Shown one piece after another: positions 7,396-16,192 of a stretch of DNA of 38,956 bases. The first letter of the stretch is position 1; every line of letters starts with the position of its first letter. Origin of the DNA: Deltaproteobacteria bacterium (GTDB lineage Bacteria > Myxococcota_A > UBA9042); NCBI GenBank assembly GCA_016218865.1, contig JACRCU010000218.1:1-38956 (forward strand), written 5' to 3'. The notes below the pieces were generated by a model. The model was not told the origin of the DNA. It ran no database searches and saw only the letters and a list, made by a program, of their open reading frames with translations. A program made the position numbers and the translations under genes.

Positions 7396-9447
7396 TCATG
7401 GGCACATTCCTCCGGCCGGCAGCACGCGGCGCACGCGCGCCTGCATGTTCTGGACCCCGGCAAGCAGCAGTCCGCCGTCGCCGTAGGGCTCGTAGGCCAG
7501 CCCGCTGCCGGTGATCAGCAGGGAGCTCGGCACGGCGAGGCCGTCCGTCAAGCTCCCGCCAGCCCCGATTTCCTGCACGGACAAAGCCTTGTCGGTCCAG
7601 TGCAGCAGCCACGGCTGGGGCGCGGCGGCGACCACGCCAAAGGCAGTGCTGGCCACGGCCTTGGACCACAGCACCGCGCCGTTGTCGTCGAGCAAGAACA
7701 AGCTGAACGCGGACGGCTTGCCGGTGGCGCCGCCCGCCACAGTGCCGCGCACTCCCGCCAGCCAGCCCTGGGTGTGGGCGACCAGCCCGCCCGGCTGCGT
7801 GTCGCCCTGCCCGGCCGACAGCTGCTTTTCGCCGACGACCTTGCCGGCTGCGTCCAGTCGGAGCCAGCGGACGTCGCCCATGCTGTCGCCGGGCGTGGAG
7901 CTGGGGCCCGCCACAGCCTGCAAGACCGCATGGCTGCTACCCTTGCTGGCGGCCACTGCCGCCTTGCCGTAGCCAGCCCCTGGCCCCAAGTCCGCGGTGA
8001 AGGCAACCTTGCCAGAGTCCTCTAGCACCGCCAACCAGGTGTGCCACGAATTGGGCATTTGTGGCTGATAGCCACCCAGCGCGAGCCACCCGCCGCTGGG
8101 CAAAGCCTCCAACAGGCTGGGCATGCCGCCCTGCAGCGGCAATTCCTGAGTCCACAACAGCTTGGCCGACGCGTCCCAGCGCAGAACGTTCGGTTTCTGG
8201 TTCGTCCAGGTCTTGGTGTAGCTGAAGCCGGTCGTGGCGAAACCGCCGTCGGCCGCCGCCGCCACGGCATCGGCAACGGGCGCGGCAACGGTGGTCGTCA
8301 GCAGCACGGCGCCCGCAGCACTCAGGCGCACCGCGTACATCTGGTCCTGTTTCCCGGTCGCGCTGGTGTACAGCACGCCGCCGTCGGCCAAGCGCCGCAC
8401 CCGCGGCGTACCAGGGATGATGCCAAGTTGCGTGACGCTCGCGTCCCAACCCTTCACGCCCAGGTCCGTGCAAGTGCCCATCATGCACTGGGCGCCGGCG
8501 CTGCACGCCAATGTGGCGGGACACGGAACGGAAAGTGGCTTGTGACCGCAACCGCCGGTCGCGCTGCAGGTGTCCTGGGTGCAAGGGTTGCCGTCGTCGC
8601 AATCGACAAGCTTGCCTGCGCATTTTCCTGGGCCGCTGCACACGTCGCCGCTGGTGCAGGCGTTGTTGTCGTTGCAGGGCGTGCCGGGGCCGCCTAGAAG
8701 CGGGTCGCAGAGGCCGACCAAGTGGCAAACACCCTGGACACACGCCGGTTGGCCCGATTCCGGGCACGGCAAGTTGCACGGACCTGCCGGGCCGGTGCAC
8801 CAGGTTTTCTTCATCTTGGCAAGGGCTTGTGTGGCCGTAGCCTGCTGGGCCAGGGCGACGCCGTAGGAGCACCAGCCGCACACGTCGGCTCCCTGCAGGG
8901 TTCCACAGTCGGCATCGGCCGCACAGGTGCGCAAAGGCGCCAAAGTTGCAGAGATTTCGGCCGGGAGTGCGACGCCGATGGCCGCGCAGGTCTTGCAGCC
9001 CGATGGAGTCTGGAACTGGTCCATGGAACAGCCCGGCGAGCACTTGGCCCCAAAGCACAAGTCTGTGGCGCCACAACTGAATTGCCCGGCAGTGCAGTGG
9101 CACTGGGTCGAAGCGCCGCATATACCGCAGCAGCACTCTTTGCCAAAGGTGCACGAGAAGCTGCCAGTGCAGGCCAGCGGCATGGAGTAGCTGGGCTGGC
9201 TCGGGCACTTGGTGATCGCATCGACCTCGGCGTCGGGCGCGGCGGTGGGGGCGTCGCTGACTTCCCATGTGCCGCCATCGCTGCCGCTCGCACTGTCCTC
9301 GGCGGACAGATCCTCGCCCAGCTTTGCATCCAGCTGGTTCGCCGACGTGTCGCTTGGCACGGCAGCGGGACCCTGGTCGCACGCGGATACCCCGACCGCG
9401 AACGCGGCGAAGGCGGCCAACCTACAGGGCAGTGGGCTGAATTTCAT
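7396..9447 (-). CDS. Secreted Cys-rich lipoprotein with a beta-propeller-like C-terminal half
   Basis: A 683-residue protein. The signal peptide ends at the lipobox-like VGVSAC (Cys 23), followed by an Asp/Ser-rich linker. Residues of about 80-330 hold many cysteines (GKECCCGICG, TQCHCTAGQFSC, DCGTLQGADVCGWC) and end in repeats such as ACTSGDVCSGPGKC and DCDDGNPCTQDTC. These match the CTxDxC-type repeats common in Myxococcota exoproteins. The C-terminal half (about 340-680) has regularly spaced WD/LRLDAAG-like beta motifs (VRWLRLDAAGKVV, LFLLDDNGAVLW), suggesting a propeller. It is monocistronic. Function unknown; cell-surface location is inferred. Confidence 0.85.
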   Translation of the reverse strand: MKFSPLPCRLAAFAAFAVGVSACDQGPAAVPSDTSANQLDAKLGEDLSAEDSASGSDGGTWEVSDAPTAAPDAEVDAITKCPSQPSYSMPLACTGSFSCTFGKECCCGICGASTQCHCTAGQFSCGATDLCFGAKCSPGCSMDQFQTPSGCKTCAAIGVALPAEISATLAPLRTCAADADCGTLQGADVCGWCSYGVALAQQATATQALAKMKKTWCTGPAGPCNLPCPESGQPACVQGVCHLVGLCDPLLGGPGTPCNDNNACTSGDVCSGPGKCAGKLVDCDDGNPCTQDTCSATGGCGHKPLSVPCPATLACSAGAQCMMGTCTDLGVKGWDASVTQLGIIPGTPRVRRLADGGVLYTSATGKQDQMYAVRLSAAGAVLLTTTVAAPVADAVAAAADGGFATTGFSYTKTWTNQKPNVLRWDASAKLLWTQELPLQGGMPSLLEALPSGGWLALGGYQPQMPNSWHTWLAVLEDSGKVAFTADLGPGAGYGKAAVAASKGSSHAVLQAVAGPSSTPGDSMGDVRWLRLDAAGKVVGEKQLSAGQGDTQPGGLVAHTQGWLAGVRGTVAGGATGKPSAFSLFLLDDNGAVLWSKAVASTAFGVVAAAPQPWLLHWTDKALSVQEIGAGGSLTDGLAVPSSLLITGSGLAYEPYGDGGLLLAGVQNMQARVRRVLPAGGMCP

Positions 9448-9484
9448 AAGGCACCCTGTATTCCGTGTGGGATACCCAGTCTAG

Positions 9485-9754
9485 CCTAGGCGCCACCCAG
9501 AGGTTGGTCAAGCCACGCGCCAACAGATACGGTGCCTCGTTCGCCCTTCGGTCGCAGGCGCGGAGGCCTACTCGTACCCAAATTCGACGCCGGCCCACGA
9601 CGCGGACGCGGCGGCTGGCGGCGGCAAGCGCGATCCCGCCTTCGCCATTGACATCAAGATCCCGCCCTTTATCCTCGTCCCCATCCGCCGCGCGGACCGC
9701 GAACTCGAAGCGTATAGACGTCTAGAAGCTTGCCGCTGGAGGCCCAGCCCATGA
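9485..9754 (+). pseudogene. Open frame without start, possible remnant of a gene end
   Basis: The gap 9448-9750 holds a plus-strand frame open for about 90 codons with no ATG, GTG or TTG in frame. It ends with a TGA that overlaps the next ATG (ATGA at 9751-9754). Its last third reads like protein (FAIDIKIPPFILVPIRRA). It could be the tail of a decayed gene formerly coupled to the gene at 9751. Support is weak. Confidence 0.22.
9708..9731. promoter_or_regulatory. Operator-like palindrome before the gene at 9751
   Basis: A perfect core TAGACGTCTA (9715-9724) is flanked symmetrically by AAGC (9708-9711) and GCTT (9728-9731), so 18 of 24 positions obey dyad symmetry. It lies 19 bp upstream of ATG 9751, which suggests an autoregulatory operator. 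Confidence 0.5.
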
Positions 9755-10440
9755 CCGACCACCCAATGACCACCAACGATTACAATCACATCCTGGCCGA
9801 GCTAGCCAAGCTGTCGCGCAACCACCTGCTGTACTTCCGGCTGGAGGTCGGCCGGCTGCTGCTCGACCGCTTCTTCGACGGCGACATCGCCACCTACCGC
9901 AGCGTGGCGCCCAACAAGGGCACGTCCTTCGCGGCCTTTGCCAGCAGCTGCGCGGACCAGCTGGGCGAGCTCGGCTTGGGCGAGCAGGTGCTGCGCCAGT
10001 GCATCCTGGCCCACGTGACGGTGCGCGAGCTGCCGGCCGCCGCGGCGCATCAGCTGGGCTTCAGCCAAGTGGTCGAGCTGACGCGGGTGCCGGATGCCGC
10101 CAACCGCCGCGCGCTGGCCCAGGCTGCGGTGGACAACCACTGGACCAGCAGGCAGATCAAGGACGCAGCCGCCGCCATCGCCGCTGGCAAGTGGATCGAC
10201 GGCGACCCGCACACGCCGGGCCTACAGCCGCCGGCCGCGGACCCCGAGGAACCGGGCGCGCCCCAGCAAGGGCGGGTAATTACGCGGGTCGAGAAGGCCG
10301 CAGCGCAGTTGGGCGAGCTGGCCGCGCAGCTGGAGGCGGTGGCGGAGCACAAGCTGTCCGGCCCGCGGCGAGCGCGGTTGCAGGCGGCGCTGGACCAGCT
10401 GGAGGCGCGGCTGCAGGCGATGCGGGCGCGGTTAGGGTAG
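9751..10440 (+). CDS. Uncharacterised helical protein, DUF1016-N-like, with coiled-coil tail
   Basis: A 229-residue protein with no signal peptide. Residues of about 10-140 (LLYFRLEVGRLLLDRFF...LPAAAAHQLGFSQVVELTRV...ALAQAAVDNHWTSRQIKDAAAAI) have the helical pattern of the N-terminal, DNA-binding-type part of DUF1016/YhcG proteins (IG..I...LS..H...L......A......WS.R.L). The PDDEXK nuclease half is absent. A Pro-rich linker follows, then a C-terminal coiled coil (VEKAAAQLGELAAQLEAVAEHK...LEARLQAMRARLG). ATG 9751 has GGAGG about 9 bp upstream; a TTG at 9730 is less likely. The palindrome just upstream suggests it may be a DNA-binding autoregulator. That role is inference. Confidence 0.75.
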   Translation: MTDHPMTTNDYNHILAELAKLSRNHLLYFRLEVGRLLLDRFFDGDIATYRSVAPNKGTSFAAFASSCADQLGELGLGEQVLRQCILAHVTVRELPAAAAHQLGFSQVVELTRVPDAANRRALAQAAVDNHWTSRQIKDAAAAIAAGKWIDGDPHTPGLQPPAADPEEPGAPQQGRVITRVEKAAAQLGELAAQLEAVAEHKLSGPRRARLQAALDQLEARLQAMRARLG

Positions 10441-10521
10441 CGGGCGACCCGGCCGTGGGCATCGGCGACCTCGCCGGCGGCTTCCGCCTGCGGGCCAAAG
10501 AGGTCCTCATGCAAGTTCCCG

Positions 10522-10550
10522 TTGCGCCGCGCCGCCCACAGGAGTAGCGT
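10522..10550 (+). promoter_or_regulatory. Predicted promoter of lipoprotein paralogue 2
   Basis: TTGCGC (10522-10527), 17 bp, TAGCGT (10545-10550). About 65 bp before this gene are clearly similar to the block before paralogue 3 (20210-20275), including GTTGCGCCGCGCCGC and the ribosome-binding block AGGAA next to the ATG. Confidence 0.55.
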
Positions 10551-10577
10551 GACCCAAGCCACCAGGCAAAGGAACTC

Positions 10578-12125
10578 ATGCCACGCCAAGCCCTTTTGCC
10601 AGCTCTCTTTGCCGTGTTTCTGTCCCTTGCGTGCGGGCCCGCCGCCGTGCCGCCGTCGGCCAAGCCGGACGCGGCGAGCGACGCGAGCAACCTTGCCGCC
10701 ACCGACACCGCCGACAGCAGCGCCAGCGCCGCCGACGTGCCGCCCGACGCCACAGCCCCGGTGAGCGATGTCAGCTCAGGCCAAGACACCAGCGGCGGCG
10801 CCTGCATGACCGTCCAGCCCAAGTCGGTGGTTTTCGGCGCCGTGGCGGTGGGCAGTAGCCAAGGCGCTGGCGTGCTGGTCTGCAACTGTGGCGCCAGCGA
10901 GCTGCTGATCACCAGCCTGGCCCTGGCCGGCGCACCCAAGGACTCCAGCGAATTCAGCGTGAATGTCGACGATCTGGTTGCGCAGGGCCTGCTGGCCAAT
11001 CCGCCGCCGGTCAGCACCGCCAACCCGCTCGACCTCGCGCCGGGCAAATGCGTGCCGATCAAGGTGAAGTATGCGCCAACCGACACCACGCCCAGCAACG
11101 GCCTGGCCGACAGCGGCACCCTGGTCATCGGAGCCAGTGGTGCAGACACCGTCGCGATCCCGGTGTCGGCCAACATGGCGTCCGGCCAGTGCCCCGGCAA
11201 CATCGTGTCGGTAGCCGAAGGCGCGATGGTGATACCCCAGACTTTGCTCCACCTGCACTGCGACATCAGCTGGCTGCCGATCGGCCAAGCCAAGTGCCAG
11301 TGGAGTCTCAAACAGCCCGCCGGGTCTGGACAGGCCCTGGAGGTGGGCAGTACCGGCAATGACCGAACGCTACTGGCCAATGTCGCGGGCGAGTACGAGA
11401 TCTGCGTCGACGTCTACGGGCCGGACGCGGGCGTGCAGTGCACCTCGTGCGTCACGGTGCTGGTGATACCCGACAGCGCGATCCACATCGAGTTGCTGTG
11501 GCACACGCCCGCCGACCCCGACGAAAGCGACGTCGGCCCCGCGGCAGGCGCCGACCTGGACCTGCACTTTGCCCACTCGATGGCGGCGAACGACGACCTG
11601 GACTGCGACGGCAAGCCCGACCCGTGGTTCAGCAATCCCTTTGACACCTTCTGGTACAACGCCGCGCCGCAATGGGGCAAGCCGAACTACTCGCCCGACA
11701 ACCCGACCCTGGACCTGGACGACACCGACGGCGCCGGGCCCGAGAACCTGAACCTGGCGGCGCCCGAAGGCACCGCCGCCGATCCCATGGCGTACACGGT
11801 CGGCGTGCACTACTGGAACGATCACGGCTACGGGACCTCGTATGCCGCCCTGAATCTATGGTTGTACGGCAGCCTCTTTGTCCAGTACACCAAGGTCAAG
11901 CTGGATCCGCTGGACATGTGGACCGTGGGCAAGCTGTGGTGGCCGAACAAGGTCTCGGGCGGCAGCAAGCCGTTGTTCGAGCCGTGCTGGCAGTCGGGCG
12001 ACTCGTGCGCGGCGAAGAAGGACTTGATGTGGCAGAGCGCGGGCCAGTCGTGCATCGCCAAGTGCTACATGAACGTGTCGGCGCTGGGGCCGAACGTGAT
12101 CATCGCTCCGCCCAAGTGCCCATGA
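10578..12125 (+). CDS. Secreted lipoprotein with ASH-like domain, paralogue 2 of 3
   Basis: A 515-residue lipoprotein with signal peptide and lipobox-like LSLAC near residue 20, then an Asp/Ser/Ala-rich linker to about residue 75. The ASH-like domain begins at MTVQPKSVVFGAVAVGSSQGAGVLVCNCGASELLI. The C-terminal module carries GADLDLHFAHSMAANDDLDCDGKPDPWFSNP, LDLDDTDGAGPENLNL, YTVGVHYWNDHGYG and the closing Cys-rich EPCWQSGDSCAAKKDLMW. Nearly the same residues and DNA recur in paralogue 3, implying recent duplication or gene conversion. AGGAACTC directly precedes the ATG. Function unknown; likely outer-surface. Confidence 0.87.
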   Translation: MPRQALLPALFAVFLSLACGPAAVPPSAKPDAASDASNLAATDTADSSASAADVPPDATAPVSDVSSGQDTSGGACMTVQPKSVVFGAVAVGSSQGAGVLVCNCGASELLITSLALAGAPKDSSEFSVNVDDLVAQGLLANPPPVSTANPLDLAPGKCVPIKVKYAPTDTTPSNGLADSGTLVIGASGADTVAIPVSANMASGQCPGNIVSVAEGAMVIPQTLLHLHCDISWLPIGQAKCQWSLKQPAGSGQALEVGSTGNDRTLLANVAGEYEICVDVYGPDAGVQCTSCVTVLVIPDSAIHIELLWHTPADPDESDVGPAAGADLDLHFAHSMAANDDLDCDGKPDPWFSNPFDTFWYNAAPQWGKPNYSPDNPTLDLDDTDGAGPENLNLAAPEGTAADPMAYTVGVHYWNDHGYGTSYAALNLWLYGSLFVQYTKVKLDPLDMWTVGKLWWPNKVSGGSKPLFEPCWQSGDSCAAKKDLMWQSAGQSCIAKCYMNVSALGPNVIIAPPKCP

Positions 12126-12150
12126 AGACTCGATCAATTTGACAGTTCTT

Positions 12151-12165
12151 CGCGCGATTCGCGCG
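12151..12165. terminator. Possible hairpin between convergent transcription units
   Basis: CGCGCG-ATT-CGCGCG (12151-12165) lies 26 bp after lipoprotein paralogue 2. For the leftward Ehr operon it would be a distal hairpin followed by A/T-containing sequence (AAGAACTGTCAAATTG on the minus strand). There is no clean T-tract, so this is tentative. Confidence 0.3.
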
Positions 12166-12360
12166 CGGACTTCGGCGCGGCGAGTCGCCGTATGGCGTGT
12201 GCGCGGCTGGATGTCCCAGGCACTCCAGGTACTGCACATCCGTGCAGAGCGCCCCCGGCCCGCTCAAGCTACAGCCGCCCAGTAGGCGCAAGCGAGCACC
12301 ACCAGCGGCGTGCAGCACGCCCCACCCGCCGGCCCGCCGCCCACAAAGCCTGCGCAATTC

Positions 12361-12476
12361 TGCGAGCCCGAACCGGGGGCCGCGCTCGACTCCTGCCGGC
12401 TGCCGATCGGGTCCGCAACACCGTTCCCGCGCGACTCTGCTGGGGTGTCGGTCAAGTGTCGATACCGGGCACCTTT
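12361..12476. repeat. Dispersed repeat, copy overlapping the end of the Ehr small-subunit gene
   Basis: About 115 bp aligning with 20096-20212. Shared blocks are CCCGAACCGGGG, GCCGATCGGGT, CGCGCG-CTC and the terminal GGTCAAGTGTC-AT-CC-G-CACCTT. The terminal part (12450-12476) contains the last codons and TGA of the small-subunit gene (VPGIDT-stop). The rest of the 12126-12451 gap holds only the hairpin at 12151 and GC-rich sequence. Confidence 0.6.
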
Positions 12477-13240
12477 CCCAGCAGCCGCAAGATCCCTTCC
12501 AGAATCGTGAGCGGGTGCGGCGGGCAGCCGGCAATGTACAGGTCAAAGGGAATGTCCGTCCCGGGAGCGCCGTGCAAGCCCGCGGTTTGGCTGCCGTAGG
12601 GCCCGCCCGACAGCGCACAGGCGCCCACGGCGATGGCGATCTTGGGTCCAGGGATGGCCGCCCAGGTTTTTTCCAGGCCAAGGCGCATGTTGTCGGTCAC
12701 CGGTCCGGTCAGGACCAGGCCGTCGGCGTGACGCGGCGAGGCGACGAACTGGATGCCGAAGCGCCCCAAGTCCCAGCCGATGGTGCCCAGGACGTTCAGA
12801 TCGGCCTCGCAGGCATTGCAGCCGCCCGCGCTGACCTGGCGCAGCTTGAGCGAGCGGCCCAGCAGAGACCGCAGTTCGCTGCCCATGGCCTCGGCCCGGC
12901 GCAATTCGGCCCCGTAGTCGCCGCCGATGCGCAGGTCGGCCAAGTGGCGCACGGCCAAGCGGTGGTCGCCAGTGGGCTGGATCGCGCCGGTACCGCACTG
13001 CTCGTGGCAGGCGCCGCAGAACAGGCAGCGGCCCTGGTCCAAGACGGTGGTGGCGCCGACTTGGATGGCCGCGGTGGGGCACACGTCGGCGCAAGCCGTG
13101 CAACCCGGGGTGCAGCGGGCACTATCCAAGCGCAGGGCGCCGCCATGCCGGTCGGGCAGGCTGGGGGCCGGTCCGCGCGGATAGGCCATGGTCTGCGAGC
13201 CAAGGCGCAGGCGGCGGGCAAGGATTTCGAGTGTGTACAT
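12452..13240 (-). CDS. hyfI: Ehr/Hyf-type small subunit fused to a 2x[4Fe-4S] ferredoxin domain (NuoB/HyfI-like)
   Basis: A 262-residue electron-transfer subunit of the membrane complex, also nameable ehrS. Residues of about 38-90 form a ferredoxin-like domain with CTPGCTACADVCP and CLFCGACHEQC. Two four-Cys clusters are thus possible, as in HyfH/HycF. The rest is the NuoB/HycG fold with all four ligands of the N2-type [4Fe-4S] cluster: GGCNACEADL, VGACALSGG and AGCPPHP. Homologues of HyfH and HyfI are therefore fused. It is the last gene of the operon, 3 bp after the large subunit. The last six residues come from a dispersed repeat. Confidence 0.9.
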   Translation of the reverse strand: MYTLEILARRLRLGSQTMAYPRGPAPSLPDRHGGALRLDSARCTPGCTACADVCPTAAIQVGATTVLDQGRCLFCGACHEQCGTGAIQPTGDHRLAVRHLADLRIGGDYGAELRRAEAMGSELRSLLGRSLKLRQVSAGGCNACEADLNVLGTIGWDLGRFGIQFVASPRHADGLVLTGPVTDNMRLGLEKTWAAIPGPKIAIAVGACALSGGPYGSQTAGLHGAPGTDIPFDLYIAGCPPHPLTILEGILRLLGKVPGIDT

Positions 13241-13243
13241 GGC

Positions 13244-14719
13244 CTACAGGTCGTGCCCACAATAGGACAGGTTAAAACTCTTGTTGCACAAAGGAAAATC
13301 TGAAATCGCCTGGTCGCGCAGCGCCATCGCCAGACCCGGCCAGTTCAGGAAGGACGGGTCCACCACTTTGTAGTGACGCCACTGGCCGGCGCGACCGGTC
13401 AGGCCCACGTGGCAAATCTGGCCGCGCCAGCCCTCGACCAGCGCCACCGCCAGGTGGTCGGCCGGCAACGTGGCTGGCTCGCCGAGCAGCGGACCGTCTG
13501 GCAAATTGTGCAGCAGCCGCGCCAGAAAGTCCGAGGTTTCGTGGATCTCCAATCGACGCACGGCCGCCCGCGCGGCCACGTCGCCGTGGCGATCGACCTG
13601 CGGCGCCACCGGCATCTCGGCGTAGGCACCCCACGGATGGTCGGCACGAACGTCGGTGGTCCGCCCCGAAGCGCGCGCCGCCGGTCCGACCAGACCCAGC
13701 TGCGCAGCAATCTCGCCGCTCAGCGTGCCGGTGACATCGAAGCGGGCGCGCACCGAGCCGCTCGCCCAGAGCCAGCGCGCGGCCGACTCGACGTCCGCCA
13801 GGGCCGCGTGCAGGCGCTCCACCGAGTCGCGCAGGCGATCCCCCGCCAAATCCCAGCGCACCCCGCCCGCGCGCAACCAGTGGCGGCCGAAGCGATTGCC
13901 GCACAACAGCGCCGTAAGGTTCAAGAAATCGCCGCGCACCTTGCCGCACACCGCGCTGGTGGGGGCAAACGCGACGTCGTTGGCCAGGGCGCCCAGGTCG
14001 CCGGTGTGGTTGGCCAGGCGCTCCAATTCCAGAGCATAGGCGCGCAGGTACTGCGCCCGCGGCGGCGCCTGGAACCCGCCCAGGGCCTCCTGCACGCCAG
14101 CGTAGGCCAGACCGTGGCCGATGCTGGTGTCGCCCGCCAAGGTCTCGATCAGCGGCCAGCGCGCGGCGGGCGGCGCCGCCAAGAAGGCGGCCTCGGCGCC
14201 GCGATGCTGATAGCCCAGGGCAATCTCCAGGTTGCGGACCAGCTCGCCCTCGCACTGGAAGCGGAAGTGCCCCGGCTCGATGATGCCGGCGTGGACCGGC
14301 CCCACCGCGACCTCGTGCACTTCGCCGCCGCCGAGCGAATAGAAGGCGATGGGCCCGCCATCGGCACCGGTCACCCGCCGCAGCGGCTTGAGCCACGGGT
14401 GCCCCAACGGCTCCAAGCCGTACTGCTCGAAGACTTCGCGCTCGAACGCCTGGGCCTGCGGGTGCTGCGCGGTCAGCGAAGGCAGCGGGCCGCGGTGGGG
14501 CTCGCTGCGGGCAATCCCCACCTGATGCTGGGCGTCGAAGGCGAGCACCGCGACCAGCACGGTGTTGGCGCCGTCTGGCACCCCGAACCAGGCGCACAGG
14601 CGCGCGCCCGTCTGCAGCGCCGCGGCGGTTTCGCTCACCAGGTCGGCGACGGGTCGGCACGGTACGGCATCCCAGGCGATGGCCGCTGGGTTGCACAACA
14701 GGGCGCGCACATTCGTCAT
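13244..14719 (-). CDS. hyfG: Ehr-type large subunit (HyfG/HycE/NuoCD-like) lacking the NiFe ligands
   Basis: A 491-residue homologue of group 4 NiFe-hydrogenase large subunits, also nameable ehrL. Residues of about 30-115 resemble the NuoC-like N-terminal domain of HycE; the rest is the NuoD-like domain (EPGHFRFQCEGELVRNLEIALGYQHRGAE). Where hydrogenases have RxCGxC, this protein has TLAGDTSIGH (about 193-202). Where they have DPCxxC near the C-terminus, it has DPSFLNWPGL and ends FPLCNKSFNLSYCGHDL. All four NiFe-binding Cys are thus missing, so it cannot be a hydrogenase. This is the defining trait of Ehr complexes. Its start overlaps the preceding gene (ATGA). Confidence 0.92.
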   Translation of the reverse strand: MTNVRALLCNPAAIAWDAVPCRPVADLVSETAAALQTGARLCAWFGVPDGANTVLVAVLAFDAQHQVGIARSEPHRGPLPSLTAQHPQAQAFEREVFEQYGLEPLGHPWLKPLRRVTGADGGPIAFYSLGGGEVHEVAVGPVHAGIIEPGHFRFQCEGELVRNLEIALGYQHRGAEAAFLAAPPAARWPLIETLAGDTSIGHGLAYAGVQEALGGFQAPPRAQYLRAYALELERLANHTGDLGALANDVAFAPTSAVCGKVRGDFLNLTALLCGNRFGRHWLRAGGVRWDLAGDRLRDSVERLHAALADVESAARWLWASGSVRARFDVTGTLSGEIAAQLGLVGPAARASGRTTDVRADHPWGAYAEMPVAPQVDRHGDVAARAAVRRLEIHETSDFLARLLHNLPDGPLLGEPATLPADHLAVALVEGWRGQICHVGLTGRAGQWRHYKVVDPSFLNWPGLAMALRDQAISDFPLCNKSFNLSYCGHDL

Positions 14720-16155
14720 GGCACGTCCCCCAGCCACGCAGCGGCCTGGCGCCAGGTGTCTGCCAGCAGCTGCGGCGGCGCCAGGCCCAGCCACAGCGCC
14801 GCGAGCAAACACGCCAGCGGCGGACCGATGACGCCAAGCGTATCGCGCAGCTCGGGGCGCGGCGGCGCGACAGTCTTCGGTTCGCCGTCCACGATGGCAA
14901 AGACCAGGCGCGTCAGCCCAAAGAACGCCACCAACAGACAGGCGACGAAGCCGCCGGCCACGGCGGGGCGCCCGCTGTCCAGCGCGGCACGCAAGATCTG
15001 AATCTCGGAGAAGAATACCCCAAAGGGCGGACACGCCGTGACGGCGAACAGGCCGGTGACGAAGAGTGCGGCCGACGCCGGCGCCACGTGGCGCAGCCCG
15101 CCCACCTCGTCGGCAGTCCGGCCGCCGCCGATGCGGCGCAGATTCCCAGCCGTAAAGAACAGTGCCCCCTTGGTCATACCGTTGGTCCACACGTGGAACA
15201 GCGCCGCCGCGGTGCCCGCCCGGCCCAGGGCCGCGCCGATCGCTAAGATGCCCATATGCTCCACGCTGGAGTAGGCCAAGAGACGCTTGAAATCCCTGGT
15301 TCGCAACAGGAACAACGCGGCGAGCGCCATCGACAGCAGCCCCAGACCCAGCAGAGTCCGCGTGGTCATAGCCGGCCCCATGGCGCGGTCCACCACAGCC
15401 TTGACCCGCAGCACCGCCACGAACGCCATGGTGGTCATGCCGCCTGCCAGCATTGTACCCACAATTCCAGGAGCTTCACCGTAGGCGTCCGGTTTCCAAG
15501 TGTGCATCGGCGCCACACCCATCTTGGTGCCGTAGCCGGCGAGCAGCAACACCCAGGCCAGCGTGAGCCACGGCGGCGACCACGAATGCACCTGCTGGCT
15601 GAGCGACAGGAAGGTCAGGTCGCCCGCGCCCCCGGCCTGCAACGACGCATAACCCAAGCCAAATGTCCCCATCAGCGACAGCGCCAGACCGGTACCGCCC
15701 ACCAACAAGTACTTCCAGGTCGCCTCGTAGGCGCGCGCCGAGCGGTTGAAGTGCAGCAGCGGCACTGTGACCATCGTCGCCGCCTCGGCCGCTACCCACA
15801 GCAGGCCCAGGTGCTGCGCCTGCAGCGCCAGACTGAGGAGCGCCAGCATGCCGAGCAAGGCGGCGACGAAGATGCGGTTGTTGCGCTCGGCCCGCAGCTT
15901 CAGGTAGGCCACCGCGTACAGGGCGGCCACCAGAAAAAGCAGGGAAACCAAAGGAAGAACCGCGCGGGCCACCACATCCATGGCCAGCCAGGCGGCGGGC
16001 ACGGGCGGCCCCGGGTCGATCAGGCACCACAGCGCCAGCAGCAGATGCGGGAAGGCGGCCACTGGCAGGAGCAGCGGTCGCGTCGCTTGCTTGGGCCAAG
16101 CCAATGCCGCGATGCTCGCCACCGCTGGCACGGCGACCAGGCCGAGCGCCCTCAT
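14716..16155 (-). CDS. hyfF: Proton-translocating membrane subunit (HyfF / NuoN-like)
   Basis: A 479-residue polytopic membrane protein of the Mrp antiporter/NuoL-M-N family, one of two such subunits here. Diagnostic stretches are GYGTKMGVAPMHTWKPDAYGEAPGIVGTML (about 220-250, with the key Lys and the loop before helix 8) and HVWTNGMTKGALFFTAGN (with the lysine of the second half-channel). ATG 16155 is preferred because of the GGAG 6 bp upstream; ATG 16170 and TTG 16191 are alternatives. Its stop overlaps the large-subunit start. Confidence 0.9.
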   Translation of the reverse strand: MRALGLVAVPAVASIAALAWPKQATRPLLLPVAAFPHLLLALWCLIDPGPPVPAAWLAMDVVARAVLPLVSLLFLVAALYAVAYLKLRAERNNRIFVAALLGMLALLSLALQAQHLGLLWVAAEAATMVTVPLLHFNRSARAYEATWKYLLVGGTGLALSLMGTFGLGYASLQAGGAGDLTFLSLSQQVHSWSPPWLTLAWVLLLAGYGTKMGVAPMHTWKPDAYGEAPGIVGTMLAGGMTTMAFVAVLRVKAVVDRAMGPAMTTRTLLGLGLLSMALAALFLLRTRDFKRLLAYSSVEHMGILAIGAALGRAGTAAALFHVWTNGMTKGALFFTAGNLRRIGGGRTADEVGGLRHVAPASAALFVTGLFAVTACPPFGVFFSEIQILRAALDSGRPAVAGGFVACLLVAFFGLTRLVFAIVDGEPKTVAPPRPELRDTLGVIGPPLACLLAALWLGLAPPQLLADTWRQAAAWLGDVP

Positions 16156-16192
16156 GGCCGGCTCCTGCATGGATCGGGGATGGGCGCGCAAA

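Noticed and set aside
13244-14719. Calling the operon a hydrogen-producing hydrogenase-4 / formate hydrogenlyase
   Set aside because: The large subunit lacks all four NiFe-binding cysteines, so hydrogenase activity is not supported.
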